64,000 nt of DNA, taken from positions 10,300,777-10,364,776 of the forward strand of contig NC_051141.1 in the NCBI RefSeq assembly GCF_014839805.1, written 5' to 3'. This DNA comes from Manduca sexta (lineage: Eukaryota; Arthropoda; Insecta; Lepidoptera; Sphingidae). The position numbers were made by a program, and so were the translations under genes. Of this stretch, positions 12,142 through 25,700 are shown piece by piece; the first letter of the stretch is position 1, and each line of letters opens with the position of its first letter. The notes below the pieces were generated by a model. It had not been told where the DNA came from and did not search any database. It was given only the letters and a program-made list of their open reading frames with translations.

Positions 12142-14591
12142 GATAAAGTCATCTCTGAGGAGTCATCAAATTAAATGTCAATTTAGACATATTGGTCAAA
12201 ATTATTCATGTAAATTTATATAATATTGCGAACTTTATACGTCACTTTACGAAATGTCATATCAACAAAACTTTGTTGGATTGCTAATGTGTCTCACAAT
12301 ACGTGAGACGGACGTTGGCGGTAAACGTAAAAGTATTTATTTTCATAATAATGTAATAGTATCTAAAGTATTTCAAATTGATGTGTCGACTCTCTTGGAA
12401 TTTGTATTAAGCGTGGCATGTGGTTATTAGTTGAAATTATGAACAAGCCGGAAAATGTACGTATGATTTTCCACAGGTGAGTTTTCCAGCCAGTGGCGTA
12501 GCTAAGCGTGGGCGAAGTGGGTGCTGCCCACGGCCTCGCACTGAAAGAGACTTCGCGAGACCTCTTGCGATACGATGCCAACAGATTTGAAATCCCTGTT
12601 TATTTTTAAATTTAATAAATTACCTAAAGATGTATTGGTCACACTCGTCACTTTCCTGAACTTGATATGCAGTCACTGATGAGGTCCAGTTTGAAAGACA
12701 TTGTAGCCAGTGTAACTACTGGACCTAATAAGACTTTACATCTCATGTCCCGGAATGGCGAGCGCAGCGGAATGCTAAACAATACTTTGTAATTCAAGGT
12801 GTTGTTGTTTATGTGGCGGTCTATCGCTTACCATCAGGCGAAAGGCCAGCATGTCTCGTGAATCAAAGCAAGAAAAAAAAGCCACAACATTTATATTTTT
12901 CATTTCGGCATAAATATGTATGTCGTGTAAAAGTATGCTTGGTAAGATAAATAAATCTATTGGGTAATTCTTGGGAACGCAAATAAAGAAGTCTCGTTGA
13001 TGCAACTGCGCTCACATCTGTATTAGTCCACGCCACACTACTGTTGCCAGCAGAGTTTGCATTTTTTCCTAATTATAAAATAGCTCGATAAATAAATTAC
13101 ATCAACTATAGTTTTATATATGACATTTGGGCTCATCCATTGCATTTTTATAAAAAAAATGCAAATGATTTCAAATATAACAGGGATGTAACATGTTGTA
13201 GTTGTTAATAATCTTAAGAATATTACACACTTTATTTTAGATTCTGAAAAGACTATTGCCATAAAAAATGCGGAAACATCGCATTGTAATGTGTAATTAG
13301 ATACCAAACAACATAATTTAAATTTTGATAATCGATAATTCGAAAGACTAATGTCTGTTCATTCAATACCTGAAACTTATAGCATTTTTATGAAACCGAT
13401 GCAGGGGATTTAAAAAATATTATTTTTTACAATAAGTCTAATAAAAATATTTGCTTATAAATTTCTTTTGTCTTTAAAAGTTTCATTATTCTGAACCCAC
13501 CATTATATTTAAGTCTTTGTTTAAATCTCAATCATATGAAACGTTATTAAGTACGTTAAGATATGTATCTGAAATATCGTTTTAATTCATCAATATTTTC
13601 GAAATCGACACTGTCACATAACTAGCACAAAAAAGTCACGTGAAAAGCGGTGACAAACTTGTAAATTTTGAATGCATCAATGAGTATGCATCTCTTTCTG
13701 TCACCTTATCCATGCCATAAGGTAATATGGTATCAATATAAATATTGAGTAGCTATTTTAAGATGGCTTCCTTGTCTTTAGTTATTGTTCTGTGGACAAA
13801 CTCATGCTTTATTTGTTGCAAGAACTCATTAAGCTGGTTGAGTGTCATTACACAAACTTATTGACATTTAAGCTTTGAATAACGATGTCGCTAACTCTGT
13901 TATAGCCTATAAAACATTTGATGACAAGAGTACGTAAACGGTTTTTACAAACCTTGTCACCGCAAATAAAGTGCTTGTTTATTACATTAGGATTGCTCGT
14001 CATGATAGTCAACTGTCTTTTCAAATTTAAGACTTACATAATGTTACTGATATTATAAATGCAAATGAAAACGCATACCACTGAACGGGCCTGAACTCTG
14101 AAGGAACCAACAATATCCGTAATTAACATATAATTATAGAATACTTTTATTCCGTAATAACTACATTCCGGTCATTTTACATAAATTATAGGAAATTGTT
14201 AAATTTTAAATTAGTTGGAAAAAATATATTGTCGATGAATGGCGTAAAATAATTTGGTAAAATATTTTGTCGAAAAACTGTTATACACGCCAATCATCAA
14301 TATTAGAGCGCAAGTGGTAATATGTATACCTACAAGTAAAGATTGCAAGTAAAAATAAAGAAAAACACACGATAACGACATAGAAAACCTTTCCAGGTAA
14401 AACTTTAAAATGACTGGACTCTATTATAATGGTTTAAATTATCACTAAACTAACGGTAACAAAGTATTTATTAAAATAGCTAATAAATCTATGCAATATA
14501 ACATAACCATATATAAATAGAGGATAAATATTACTTAATTTTGTTTTAACTAGGATATTTAGTTGTTATCTTCAGTTGTATTAAGCCTTTT
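12142..14591. other. Non-coding stretch with repeat fragments
   Basis: A GC-richer fragment at 12478-12565 (agtggcgtagctaagcgtgg) resembles a transposon end. 12755-12855 carries aatactttgtaattcaaggt, also found at 16488-16510, so it is a dispersed repeat. The rest is AT-rich, with no exon seen. Confidence 0.45.
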
Positions 14592-15352
14592 AATAATTAA
14601 TAATAATTATTCTTGTCAGCCATATATTTTATACTGTCCCACTGCTGGGCATGCGCCTCCTCTACTACGGAGAGGGATTTTTTTTTTGTTGTGGGGATCT
14701 GCCGTAGTTATCACCGGGGGTACCCTGCTAACGGTGTACAAGCCATCCCCCGGCTTAGCAACCACGGCAGCCCCATGATGAGTTGGTGGGCCCTACCGCT
14801 AACACTGGAGGCTCGGTAGCCTCCAGCTAAACGAACTTAGGGCCCGGGAGGAAAAAGGGAGGGGATAGAGGAAAGGAAGAGAAGAGAAAGGAGTAGGAGT
14901 TACTAGGATGGGTGGAAGGGAAGGGAGGCGAACTGTTCTACAAGTCCCTGTCAGACCCCCCATGTGAACTTGCAACCATGGGGGTGTAGGCATCACCTAT
15001 AGTGTGCCTAGGTCCGCGACATAATGTCCCCCCGTGCATGGGCGTGCATTCGGTGTGAAGACCGAGCGCACAAGAATTGCCTCGGGGGGGTACGGAGAGG
15101 GATTAGGCCTTAGTCCACTGCGCTGGCCTAGTGCGGATTGGTAGACTTCACATATCCTAAAAATTCTTATAGAGAATTTCGCAGGTATGCAGTTTCCTCA
15201 CGATGTTTTCCTTCACCGTTAAAGCAAGCGATATTTCACAAATACTACACACGTATTTTTTAGAAAAATCAGTTATGTGTGCCCTTGAGTTTTGAACCTG
15301 CGCTCATTCGTCTCGGCAGTCCATTCCACACCCAACTAGGCTGTCGCCGCTT
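14592..15352 (-). mobile_element. SINE interrupted by a LINE fragment
   Basis: The two outer parts (14592-14679 and 15091-15352) together equal the SINE seen at 46317-46642 (+) and 48587-48922 (-): cactgctgggca, ggattaggccttag, tttcctcacgatgttttcct and, at the head, the B-box complement and acccaactaggctgtcgcc. The pol III promoter is at the right end, so the element is on the minus strand. Confidence 0.88.
14680..15090 (-). mobile_element. LINE 3'-end insertion nested in the SINE, 14-bp TSD
   Basis: A 411-bp GC-rich fragment starts with an 11-T run on the + strand (minus-strand poly-A tail). It is bracketed by identical 14-mers tacggagagggatt at 14666-14679 and 15091-15104, the target-site duplication. 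A purine-rich internal block lies at 14845-14935. No reverse-transcriptase ORF; extremely 5'-truncated. Confidence 0.88.
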
Positions 15353-17239
15353 TTATGATCCTTTTGGTTTTACTTATTTACCAAATTTAGGAGTTATTCA
15401 AAGTATCTATCTGTTTTATCATTAAATTTATCTGTTGCATTCTAGAATGCCACCATTCATGGTAATTTATAGTTTTTAATTATTTTCACTACAATAAAAT
15501 TCTTGTCAGAAATGTATGTTAATATACTCATATTGTATCATCAACTCCCTTCCTTTATCCTAGAGCGCTGTTCGTCATAACCGAATATTGAATTTTCTAC
15601 AAACATAATATTTCCAAAATAGAAAACGTCCGGAGTTGTTCAATATCAACATTGAGTAAAGCGTAAACAGCACTTCAGGTTTCATCATCTCAGATATCAA
15701 ACAAACAATATATGATTATGTATCTAGATTGCATAAACAACCAATATAAACGGATTCTGAATATAATCTTGTTTCAATCATAGTACAGGTCAATCGTAGC
15801 TCGCACGTATATGCTTAAAATAAATTGGAAGCAAACTTTAGTGCCGTAAACCCAAGAAAAGGAAAGAAGCGTATTGTAACACGCTTGGTTGGTAAATGTA
15901 GTAAAAAGGTGTTAAATAACGCCTTTTTCAATGGGATGTTCATATAAAATCCGACAACGAAAAGCGTGAAAAGAGCGATCTAAAAAGGCATGCTCGCGAT
16001 GTTTGTCAGAGGCTTTGTAAAAAGTAAAAATATTTTATGACAGCCGCCATCCCACATAGCAGCTCTAATGTGAAATTCTTTGTTATAATATTATTTTAAA
16101 ATGTTTACTTGTCTTCCTACTGCCAAACTATGCATTAAGCCTTTGATTATTTTTGGCGCTCCGTACCTACATCGTTATGAAAAATGAAACCCAGTTATGG
16201 TTCTTTAATATCCTTATTTCATTTATTCCATTATTAAGAGCTTTTTTCCCAAAAAGACTTTGAAAAATCAAGTGAATTACTGACATCTAAAAATGTAAAT
16301 TTATTGTGTAAGTTGCATTTTAATGCAAAAAGATAGACCTATGAAATATTTTACTTTAATAGATTTTAAAATTGAAGTAATGGGAACCGGAACTTCTCCT
16401 TGTCTCAATAGGTAGGCACAACCTGGAATTATATTAATTTCATAAACTTAAGTGGTTTAATGGTTAAGATATGCTGTTGAATACCTAACAATACTTTGTA
16501 ATTCAAGGTGTTGGATGGTGTTTATATAGTTTATGGGCGGTCGTTTCGCTTCCCATCAGACGAACTACCTGTGGCCTACTACTTATTTAGGTAACCGTAG
16601 GTAACTACGAGTCCAATGCTGCAACTCATATACACTCAACAACTAAGAGTAATTTTCGGTGTTGCAATATATTATTAAAATTGTATTTTGGGTGCGTTCA
16701 AATTATTACACCATTAAATTACGTTAATACAACTTTTTTATATTATGTATCAGTAGTCTATAGACAGAGTAATATGGTGGATTTGGTAGTGCTGGCCGCC
16801 GTCTGGAATATTATATTATAATAAGCTCCTTTTTGAAGACAATAATCTGGACAAGTATTGGATTACAAACTAAGAGTCTAGGTAACACTAGAGCCGATTT
16901 TAGACTAGCAAGTTCTCGCAGTATTATATCGCGCAAGAACGTCCAGATGCGTTTGTTCTAGCGGACATATTTTAATAAGTTTATACAAATGCGATTTGCC
17001 GCAAGCTCTGCAAGTTCCAAAATTTATAGATGTCGGCTTGCCATGAGACATGACTGCTTACACGGTTAAAATAACTTGCGGTAAATAACTTCCGAAAGTT
17101 TACTTGTTAATCTAAACCCGCCATAGAATTAGTAAAATTCGCCGCCATATAGAATTTCCATATTGCTAAATTGTTTTATTATTAAATAAAACAATTTTTC
17201 CCAGACGTTTTAACCTCATTATTTTTTTCTTTTGCGTTT
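15353..17239. other. Non-coding, with dispersed repeat fragment
   Basis: 16380-16580 holds a repeat fragment (caatactttgtaattcaagg ... cggtcgtttcgcttcccatc) shared with 12755-12855. Otherwise AT-rich, with no exon recognised. Confidence 0.4.
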
Positions 17240-17640
17240 TTCATATTGCGCAATGGAAAACATGAAACATCGCTATATTTAAAAATCTGTGTTCTACCGT
17301 GGCACCAATGCTGCAAAAACAGCTCAAAGGATTACCGTGATATGTCGTTGTATAGCGCAATTTATGTGAAACACACCGAACAATGTGCCGAAGTGATCCC
17401 ATAAGAGATAAAAGTTTGGATCTGATGTGTTCGATACATGTGTGTTCCACGTAAATCCACTATCAATTCGTAGACCTAGGTATTTCTCGCTAGTTCTTTC
17501 CTGCAGAGGTAGATTATTTAGTCTAATTGGTCGTGTGATGTAATATTTTTATTTTTTGCTTTAAAAATTATATAGCCCGTCTTCGATGCATTTATTGTTA
17601 AAACATTATACCGAAAACTATACCGAACTTACTTTACTAA
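17240..17640 (-). pseudogene. LINE reverse-transcriptase fragment (Jockey/I-like), frameshifted
   Basis: Read on the minus strand, two frames give LINE RT thumb-like motifs: KTGYIIFK, then LPLQERTSEKYLGLRIDSGF, then in a shifted frame IEHIRSKLLSLMGSLRHIVR. The 'KYLGLRID' motif followed by a basic helix and 'LGSL' is typical of the segment after the palm in non-LTR RTs. Frameshifts and lack of the rest show it is dead. Confidence 0.7.
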
Positions 17641-19600
17641 TTAATTCTTTACTTCACTAATTCATAATTACTTCGTTATGTAATAAAACGTAATCTACAT
17701 AATCATAGAGATGGATGAAAACCATGAACAGCGTTTCAAATTTCAGGGAACTGGAATATCCGAGGAAATCAACCAAATCGTTTTACGAAACGACACTTAA
17801 TGTTGTACGTACCTCGTGAATAATAAAATATCTTGCTTCTCCTTTTTGATGCCGGTAGAAATAAGTTTTCAATAAAATCTTCCTGAAAGTACTTCAAGCG
17901 TAACCGCTTGGGATCGCTACGCCATAATGCTAAACGTAATGTAATAAAAATATATCTGTGAAGGTCGCAAAATCGTTTTCATCGTATCAGTACCTACTCA
18001 ATAGTATAAACTATATTTCTGAAGCATGATACACCTAAAGTGAGCAATATAATATGTTGGTGGAGTTGAGAATAAAACGAGTGTACGCAAATTGACGCAA
18101 GGCATGATATGCTATAGTCTAGAATCTAGACGTTCGACAAGTTTGAAGAAAACTAATAAAAACGTCAATATGGACGGTTTTGTAGAGCTACCCGCAGCTT
18201 TAATTGTGTATTAAAACGACACGCACGACGTGGAAGTTATAGCGGCGGCTGCTATTCGTTTAAAGACTGCATATAATGTGAACGACTCGTGAATGCTATT
18301 GACCGCGTTCGAGCGAGCGCCTTTGATTTGCGTAAAAACTCGTCACTACTGCGAAATGAGACGACTGATCGCGAGAGACTACAAGTTATATTATTTACGC
18401 CAAATAGGTCGTGTACACATCAGCGTTTGCGTTTACTCCGCTAACTAGGAAATAGACAATGTGCGATGGCAAGACAAGTAAACAGTCTATACTTTCTTAT
18501 TGGTCTTGCACTTGGCAATAGGCTTGATGTTGTTACTTTATATTGTACAGTGACCATTAAAACCTGGTACCATTTGTGTTTTATTGTACAAAAAAGTAGT
18601 TGACAGTTATTGGAAACACATGCAAAGGTACAGAAAGGCTTGCGACCTCAGCTTGTGACAAAGTGAAGTAATAACAGAATGAAACTAACTATAACAGGAT
18701 GTCACCAGTAAAAGGTCACATCTCTTTCTTACTTATGAAAACGTCATAGACATGAATATACAGTAACTTGTGACACTGAGTAAAGAAACTGTTACTCATC
18801 AGTGACACTGAAATTATTTTCAATTTCTCGTAACAGTTACCGTATTTCATTCATTCCTATCTGTTAACATATATACGCCTCTTCTACTTGGCGCCTCTCG
18901 GCCAACGTGTATTGCCGGATTTAAATGTACAATCATTTATGTTTGCAAAAATTAAGTCTATTGAATTATTTTACACTGCACTTCTTATTTAAGCGTTTAA
19001 CTATTTAAGTTATACCAAAAGAACAAATGTTTAGAAAGAAAAAATAAAATGACTTTTATTAAAACGCAAACTTTTTACAAACTAATTATGAAGCGGCAAC
19101 GTCGCTGATAATTCCAATCTAAGTGGGCAACGATATTTTAATGGGAAATGTAGACTAGGTCAAACTTAACATAATAGCTGATTTCAACCAAAACCAATCG
19201 TAGAACAAAAATTTTGCTAAGAGTGCAGCTAGCATAGCTGTAAAAACTATACGAAATACATAGCTTAGTTTATATATAGGTAGTTTGTGGTCTGTCGGAA
19301 ATAACGTCAACATTAGGCGGTGCATTTAATTTCGATAGAACTGTTTTTTTTTTTTAGTGTTATATACACTAAAAAAAAATAAACAGTTTAGGATGCAGTC
19401 GTCCTTTCAGTTACATCCTAGAAGTACGTGACATTACTATTCATTGATTATTTTAGTATGGACATTAATTAAACAACTGGTATTATATTAATTATAATCT
19501 GTTACTGCATATCCGCCCCCAATATCCAATTAATTGTGACCTCTTTGTGCTGTTAATAACAAAGCAAAGGCCAACAATGGTATTACTAGTTAATAAGTTT
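17641..19600. other. Non-coding stretch
   Basis: A less AT-rich segment at 18170-18480 has an ATG (18171) and a short open frame but no family resemblance I can defend. A 22-bp-arm A/T hairpin with arms ending aactg/cagtt sits at 19338-19388. Confidence 0.4.
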
Positions 19601-19609
19601 TGCTCACGG

Positions 19610-19925
19610 CCATATGCGGGTGATAGTCTTTTCCCAAAAGGCCGCTGTAGATAACCCTCATGATGCTTGTATTATGTTAGTCACTTACAAACATATAAAC
19701 ATCTTCCTTCAAGACACTGTGAGCTCATTGTGCGTAGATCGGACCACCAACAGCAAAAAATTAAAAAAAAGGAGGTTGTATATTTATAAAATGTAGGTAG
19801 ATATTGTAACTTTGACTTTGCGGATGAACAACACCTCAGTCCCCCCCGTGACCATGAAGGCTGTTAAGTCTTCGAAACGTCGGGAGAAAAGTAAAATATT
19901 AAAACCGCGATAAAGTCCGAAAATT
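19610..19925 (+). repeat. Dispersed LINE-like tail, family C copy 1
   Basis: Shares an ordered series with 60800-61060: ccaaaaggccg, tagatc-gacc, gtaac...gaacaccT-agtc-gcccc, cgtgac-atgaaggc, then cgaaacgtcgggagaaaa and ccgcgataaa. The last two also match the complement of 49140-49195. The 60-aa open frame over it is spurious. Confidence 0.6.
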
Positions 19926-22520
19926 AATTTAATTACATGTCCATTTTTTTAGTTTTGATTAAGGTTTTGTACATTAGTACATATAATCCTCGTTTTAATA
20001 TTCACATGTTCTGGGGATGCATTTATTTTTATTAGTAGCCCTATGGTCTAACTTTAAGAGATTTAAACATTTATCTATGAATTAATTTAAATCACTATAT
20101 AAATAGCAAAACTTATTCACTGCCAAACAAATACAGTTTTATCTTTATAAAAATGAATTGATGTTCGTTAGTCGCCCTGAAACTTAGAAGCCGCTAGACT
20201 GATTTAATTATTTTTTGTTCGCTATTATTCTATGATGATTTATAAAAAAAAATATTAATACGAATACCTATAAGAAGAACTAATAATCTATTTTTTACGA
20301 AAATAGCAACTTTTTACTTTTTAACGAATTTTTTACGTAAATTCCGAACTAATTATGAAATTCGATGTTAGATTTTGTACGACTTTCCAATATATTCATT
20401 TTAACTTGATTGCTACAAGACCTTGTATTCAACGTAGTGAAAGGGACCACCTCAAAATTAGACCAGATTACAATGAATCTTTTTTGTATTGAATCCTGTT
20501 TGGTCTTTTCTTACCTACAAAAAAATAGGGTGACTAGACTTTTGCTGGTGGTAGTATATATTTTTATACGCCTGGATAACGATCACCGTCCAGTTCCACA
20601 AAATGTTAAAACCCGCCATGCCAATCCCGTATATAAAGTCAATAAACGAAAAACTATTGTACCGTAATTCAATTAAAACTAGGCCCTGAATACAATATTT
20701 ATTTAATGTGAATGCCCAACAGATAAACCTAACATCCGAAAATCTAAAAATGCAGGCTGTTTACTAAGGATAGCCGCAATTATTGCTCATTCGGAGTCGG
20801 GCACGTAGGTACGCTAAACATTTCATATTTTATTATGAAATTCCTTCGAAGCAATACACCCGCGTCCGTGCATATGCGATGTGCATACAACATGCGAATC
20901 TTTAAAACTTTATTAATACGGTTAAAGAATTTTCATATCCCACAACTGCGTTTTAAAAGAAATGACAGTTAAAAAGTTCATATGTCTAAAACACAGAAAT
21001 AATTTAAATTTCTGATTTAATATATTAAATATAATAATTCATAAACTTAGATCTTCATGTTACCTATCCGCAAGAGGCTACCTATGTAGTCAGTAGATTA
21101 TTAAATACATGGTTTCGTAGTTTCATCAGTACAGTTTTGTGGTATCCTAAAAACATTTGCCTAAGGAAAACATCCATGAAATTAAATTTATATTAGTTTT
21201 ATCATGGAGGTTAACACATACTTGTTGAGCGCAAAAACTGGGACATAAAAGAACTACTTACTTTTTATAATATTAAGAAGAAAAGGTAAGGTTACGTCAT
21301 TTTAAGGCAAAGAAAAAAATATATGTGAGGACTTGCTAATTGTGATTTCTCTTTTCGTGACTTTTGTCTTTTGATCGATTTCTATAATAGAGTCCGTCAT
21401 GAAACTTTCGCGAGTAACTTTTACCCCCGGCAAAAAACCTTGTTATTTATGTGGGTACTTTTATTTGAACGTCAATCATTCACGAGAGTATGATATTGCC
21501 GTTGCAACGAATTTTCTAGTAGCCGCTTTAGGGGCGTGAAATTAAAATCACTTTTTATTAATATTTATTTTGTTCGAAACTTACACCTTTTTAGGTAACT
21601 TATTGTAAAGTGTTATTTCCAAGTAGTAATATGTGGTTTCATTTAGTAACGCGATCAAAATTACCCCGTATATACACATTTAGCACAAACAGAATCATTA
21701 AAACCCTAGTTAATTTTGAGGAGTTCTCCTCTGCAACTTCAAAGTCCAAAGTCTCACACTAATTAAATTAAAATGGAACCATTCAAATCTAAACAAAATC
21801 CAAAAAGAATCATTCCAATCGGACCGTGGTGTAAAAAATGTTTGCTGAATCATTTTTCTATGGCGAATATAGTAACCACGTTTGGAGTCGATAAATAAAG
21901 TTTATTAATCTCAAAAATTAAACGAGTTATCATTCTGATGCCGAATTATCGCTCACAACATTTTACCGCGCCTCTCATCTCAGTAACGGAGATTGGATAA
22001 TATTTCAAGCCACACATGATTAATGATGATTTTTTTTTATTATAACATGCTCTAAATTCAAAATTTAGCCCAGATGCTTCTAAATAATGATAGCCTTTTA
22101 ACTTGGCAAACTTGGTGGACAGTGGACACATATCCACGTGTCTAGTGATACTTTTGTAGCAACTCAAACAACACATCGTTTACGACTACCCTAACTTATG
22201 TTCAGTTCTAAATAAATAATAGACAGACGCTTTATTACATACAGTCGACAGTCAAATACTCGATCCAACATTAATATACACGTTAGTTAATTAGTCGCGT
22301 TTGAATTAGAAGGATTTGGTTGCCACAATAAAGCGAAACAAGCACTTGAAGATTAGCAATTGTCTTTGTTAGATAATTAAATTCGCGATATTACGTTATA
22401 GATCTGTTTCGTCGGGTTTTAAATTCTGCCCCTGTAGTATCTTATTTATTAATAAGGTTATTAAAATTAATGTACCCTACGGTACGTAACAAACAAAATA
22501 ACCTGTTTTTTCTTTGACAG
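19926..22520. other. Non-coding stretch 5' of the first SCYL2 exon found
   Basis: Contains a partial TIR-element copy (21531-21667). No exon encoding the SCYL2 N-terminus was recognised. This may be intron sequence if the start exon is further upstream. Confidence 0.45.
21531..21667 (+). mobile_element. Partial copy of the 408-bp TIR element
   Basis: Matches the right part of 29310-29717: ggcg-gtaaaattaaaa, ttattgtaaagtgttatt, and the terminal tatgtggtttcatttagtaa followed by cgc...acccc. The left inverted repeat was not found, so it looks truncated. Confidence 0.7.
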
Positions 22521-22745
22521 GAATGCTCGGTGTTCTTCTTCGATAAAAGGATTGCGGATAAGCTGTACAAGCCAAAACGCAAGGAGACCATGCTGGACCG
22601 GCTACGTGCCTGCATCTCCCAGCTAGAGAAAATGCGCCATCCAAAGATGCTGCAAATCATTCATTCGCTTGAAGAAGGCCACAACACCATCGCTTTCGCT
22701 TCGGAGTCAGTCTTGGCGAGTCTGCATAACATCTTGGCCTGGCAT
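22521..22745 (+). CDS. SCYL2: SCYL2 exon 1 of window: pseudokinase N-lobe
   Basis: 75 codons, phase 0 at both ends, with acceptor tttgacag and donor gtaagt. It begins ECSVFFFDKR and includes MRHPKMLQIIHSLEEG, matching the vertebrate segment EVAVFVFDKK...LRHPRLL. The strand that normally carries the ATP-anchoring lysine reads SVFF, with no lysine. 'ASLHNIL' near the end matches the family hinge region. An antisense open frame over the same bases is a shadow. Confidence 0.95.
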
Positions 22746-25700
22746 GTAAGTTTACAACAAAAAATAATCTCACAAGAGGTATTTATATTATTTGAAACTA
22801 ATAGGTCGTTAGAAATAGAAATATTTGTTTAGAAAGGTACCATCGCACTATCTATTTCTGCATTAATAACACTAAAGCTGAAGTAAAAGTTTTGAAGTTT
22901 ATTTTAGTGTAGAAAAAACGATAATTGATTCGGATAGATAGTTTAAAGGCATTTTGTAATTTTGAACTTATTCAGGCTGGCTATATATATAATTTTATTA
23001 TTGAACGGCACACATAAATTAACTTTCCTACTAGTAGAGAGACGTAAAAGACGATTATTCCTTACCACTATTGTGACCCAAGTTAGGTAAGTTAGTAAAA
23101 TATAAATTAACCAGTTAAATTCAATAAAATTATCAATGCAGTTTGAATAAAATAGCGCTCGCTAGTCAGTACACACATGATATGGCGCGGCATATGCAAC
23201 AACTCATATTCAATACGACAAAATTGACGGCATGGCGGTGTCGTATTTCGGCGACGTCGCTAACGAGACTGTGTGATTTTACAATATACTTTTTAACGAA
23301 ACACATATTTTTTATTTTATCAAACCATATAATACCGTTAAATGGAGCACTGGTCTTGGATCGAACAAACAAGTAAATGTTTGTGTGTTAACTTTTATGT
23401 GCATGGCAAAATTAAATAATTAAGTCAATATTTTCTCGTATGTTTTCTAACAAAATTGGTACAGAAGTTGTTCTGTTTCTATGTGCGCGAAAAAAATCGT
23501 ATTCTTCGATACCTAGCCTATATTTGTATTAATATTAAACATTAACATTTATTTTCAGAGCCCTCTTTTTATTATTTGCTACTTCATTCGCTATCGAGTG
23601 GTCATGGCACACAATTATTTTAGTAGCAACTCTTGCTCGCGGCTTTGTTCATATGAATAAACTTTCCCGGATTAAAACTCATATTGTTTCTCTTCATTTA
23701 CTTCGAATAAATATTTAAATATCTTCACAATTTTTCTCATTTATAATAAAAAAAACTGAACACTGTCTACCGGGGTGGAAACGACATGTAACAATTTTCC
23801 TGTCTCATGCAGTCAGTATGATAGCGCGAAGTGCACTCACATAATCCTTTACTCTTAGATGGACAACACACTTTGATTCCTCTGACATAGATTGTCATGC
23901 GCAACAGTAATTCTTGCGTGCAAGCGGCTAACATAGTTTTTTGTCGGCTCTTCTACCATAACTTTCTTTCTCGTCTAATCCACTATATAAAGATTTGAAA
24001 CCAAATCGTTAAGTTTCTTGAAATGCACATTTTTGTCATAGTTTTCGGAGTGCTTTAAAACTTTCCCCGTATATCCATTAGGTCAGAGACTTTACACATA
24101 TTTGTGAGCACATAAACTGTCGGGCGTTCGTTACCAAGTTTAGTTTTATTATGCCCCAATATATTGCTTCTACGTTACTATTTTATTAAAGTTCGTACAT
24201 TTCCTTTAATTAGAATAAAGTTAATAACGTTTGAAATGTAAATGAACCAATGAAAGTAAATCAATGTTTACTTAAAAGACAACATTATTCTATAATAATC
24301 AAAACCTAAATAAAAAGAATGCAAATATTATTTAATATCGACGATAATTGCCGAGATACAATAATTATTCTTTATCAATAAAATAGCAAATTTCATCATA
24401 CATTCGTTCGTTATGAGAATAATATTCCACAAAAAACGTGTGCTACAACATCCCAATACTACGGGCTATAATACCCTTTTTTGTTTTGGTTTCGCGGAAA
24501 AAGTCTCTTATTACTACCGCCCAGCCTTCATGGGGGACGACTGAGTGGTTATGCTGGGGTAACCGTACCTTACGGCACGGCGTTGAGCCGCCCGGATTTG
24601 ATAACGACCTTCGGGCGACCGCCGGGCCGAGTCCCTAACCATAGGGTTAGGGACTATGCACGGCCTACCAGCTAAAACTCCGCGGTGGACCTCTTCGGCG
24701 CATTAGGGACAGCTGCGGGCTTCCTCTGACGGAAGTATCTAAGTCTTCGTCCGCAGCCGCCCCTGTGCGGTGCCGCCTTGCGGCCCGTCTCCTATGGGGG
24801 GGTGTGGGGGGCTCAGCAGTCCCCGCGCAGCGAAGGATGCCCTCGGCGTTTACAGCAGCATGAGGCCAACCACACACTGCCGTCCATCCCGGGGGTCAAC
24901 CGAAAAATGTGCAAAAATGCACAAAAATGCACTAGGACGGACAGCCCCCTGCTGCCCGCCGACGACCCCCTTCGTGGCCCCTATTAGTCGCCTGTTACGA
25001 CAAGCAGGGGATACCGTGGTAGAATTCTCCAAACGCCCCCATTCCACAGGGCGGACGGGCTATAATACCTGACGGCGAAGTAACGACGTGTAGGTATTCT
25101 ATCTGAAACAGCGGTGTGGTTCAAAGCACCTAGATAAGACTTCATCTTAACGGGAAGTACACAACACGTTTTTATGTTGTACGTTCGAAATTCGTTATAC
25201 CTTTATAGTTAGGCATGACTTTCACCATTAAACAAGCAAGCGTTTCGTAATGTTGTTAACAAAAAACACGTGTTCTGCAAGTCACTTTTGAAATTTTTAC
25301 GTTAACGTATTAACGCTGCGCTTTGACCTTGTCCGTGATCAAACGTTTTAGCACAAAACTTAAAAAGATAGGTAAAAATATATTTTTTTCTTTTACAGCG
25401 TGTTCCAAATAGTAAACTATTTGTAAATTTTATTGACGTCAAAGAATGAGTTTAAAACTGTAAACGATCAACTTATCTACCTATTAGGTAAGCACCTAAT
25501 TAGATTCAGGGATACGGTTCGTCTATTTTGAAGAAATTTTCTATTCATGCTGTGATAATTAATATAAAATATTAACGGTTATCTATGGTAATGAAACCAC
25601 AGAATACTGAATAGTAGTTACTATGTGAAACAGAGCTGTGTGTTATCTTTAGTATAGATATAATATTCAACCTAAGTGGGTTACATGCATTTCGTTTTTC

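Noticed and set aside
18171..18480. GC-richer patch with ATG and short frame, considered as an exon or transposase start
   Set aside because: Stops after 14 codons, no conserved motif, no paired splice sites.
22442..22660. Minus-strand 72-aa frame over SCYL2 exon 1
   Set aside because: Antisense shadow; the + strand reading matches SCYL2 with splice sites.
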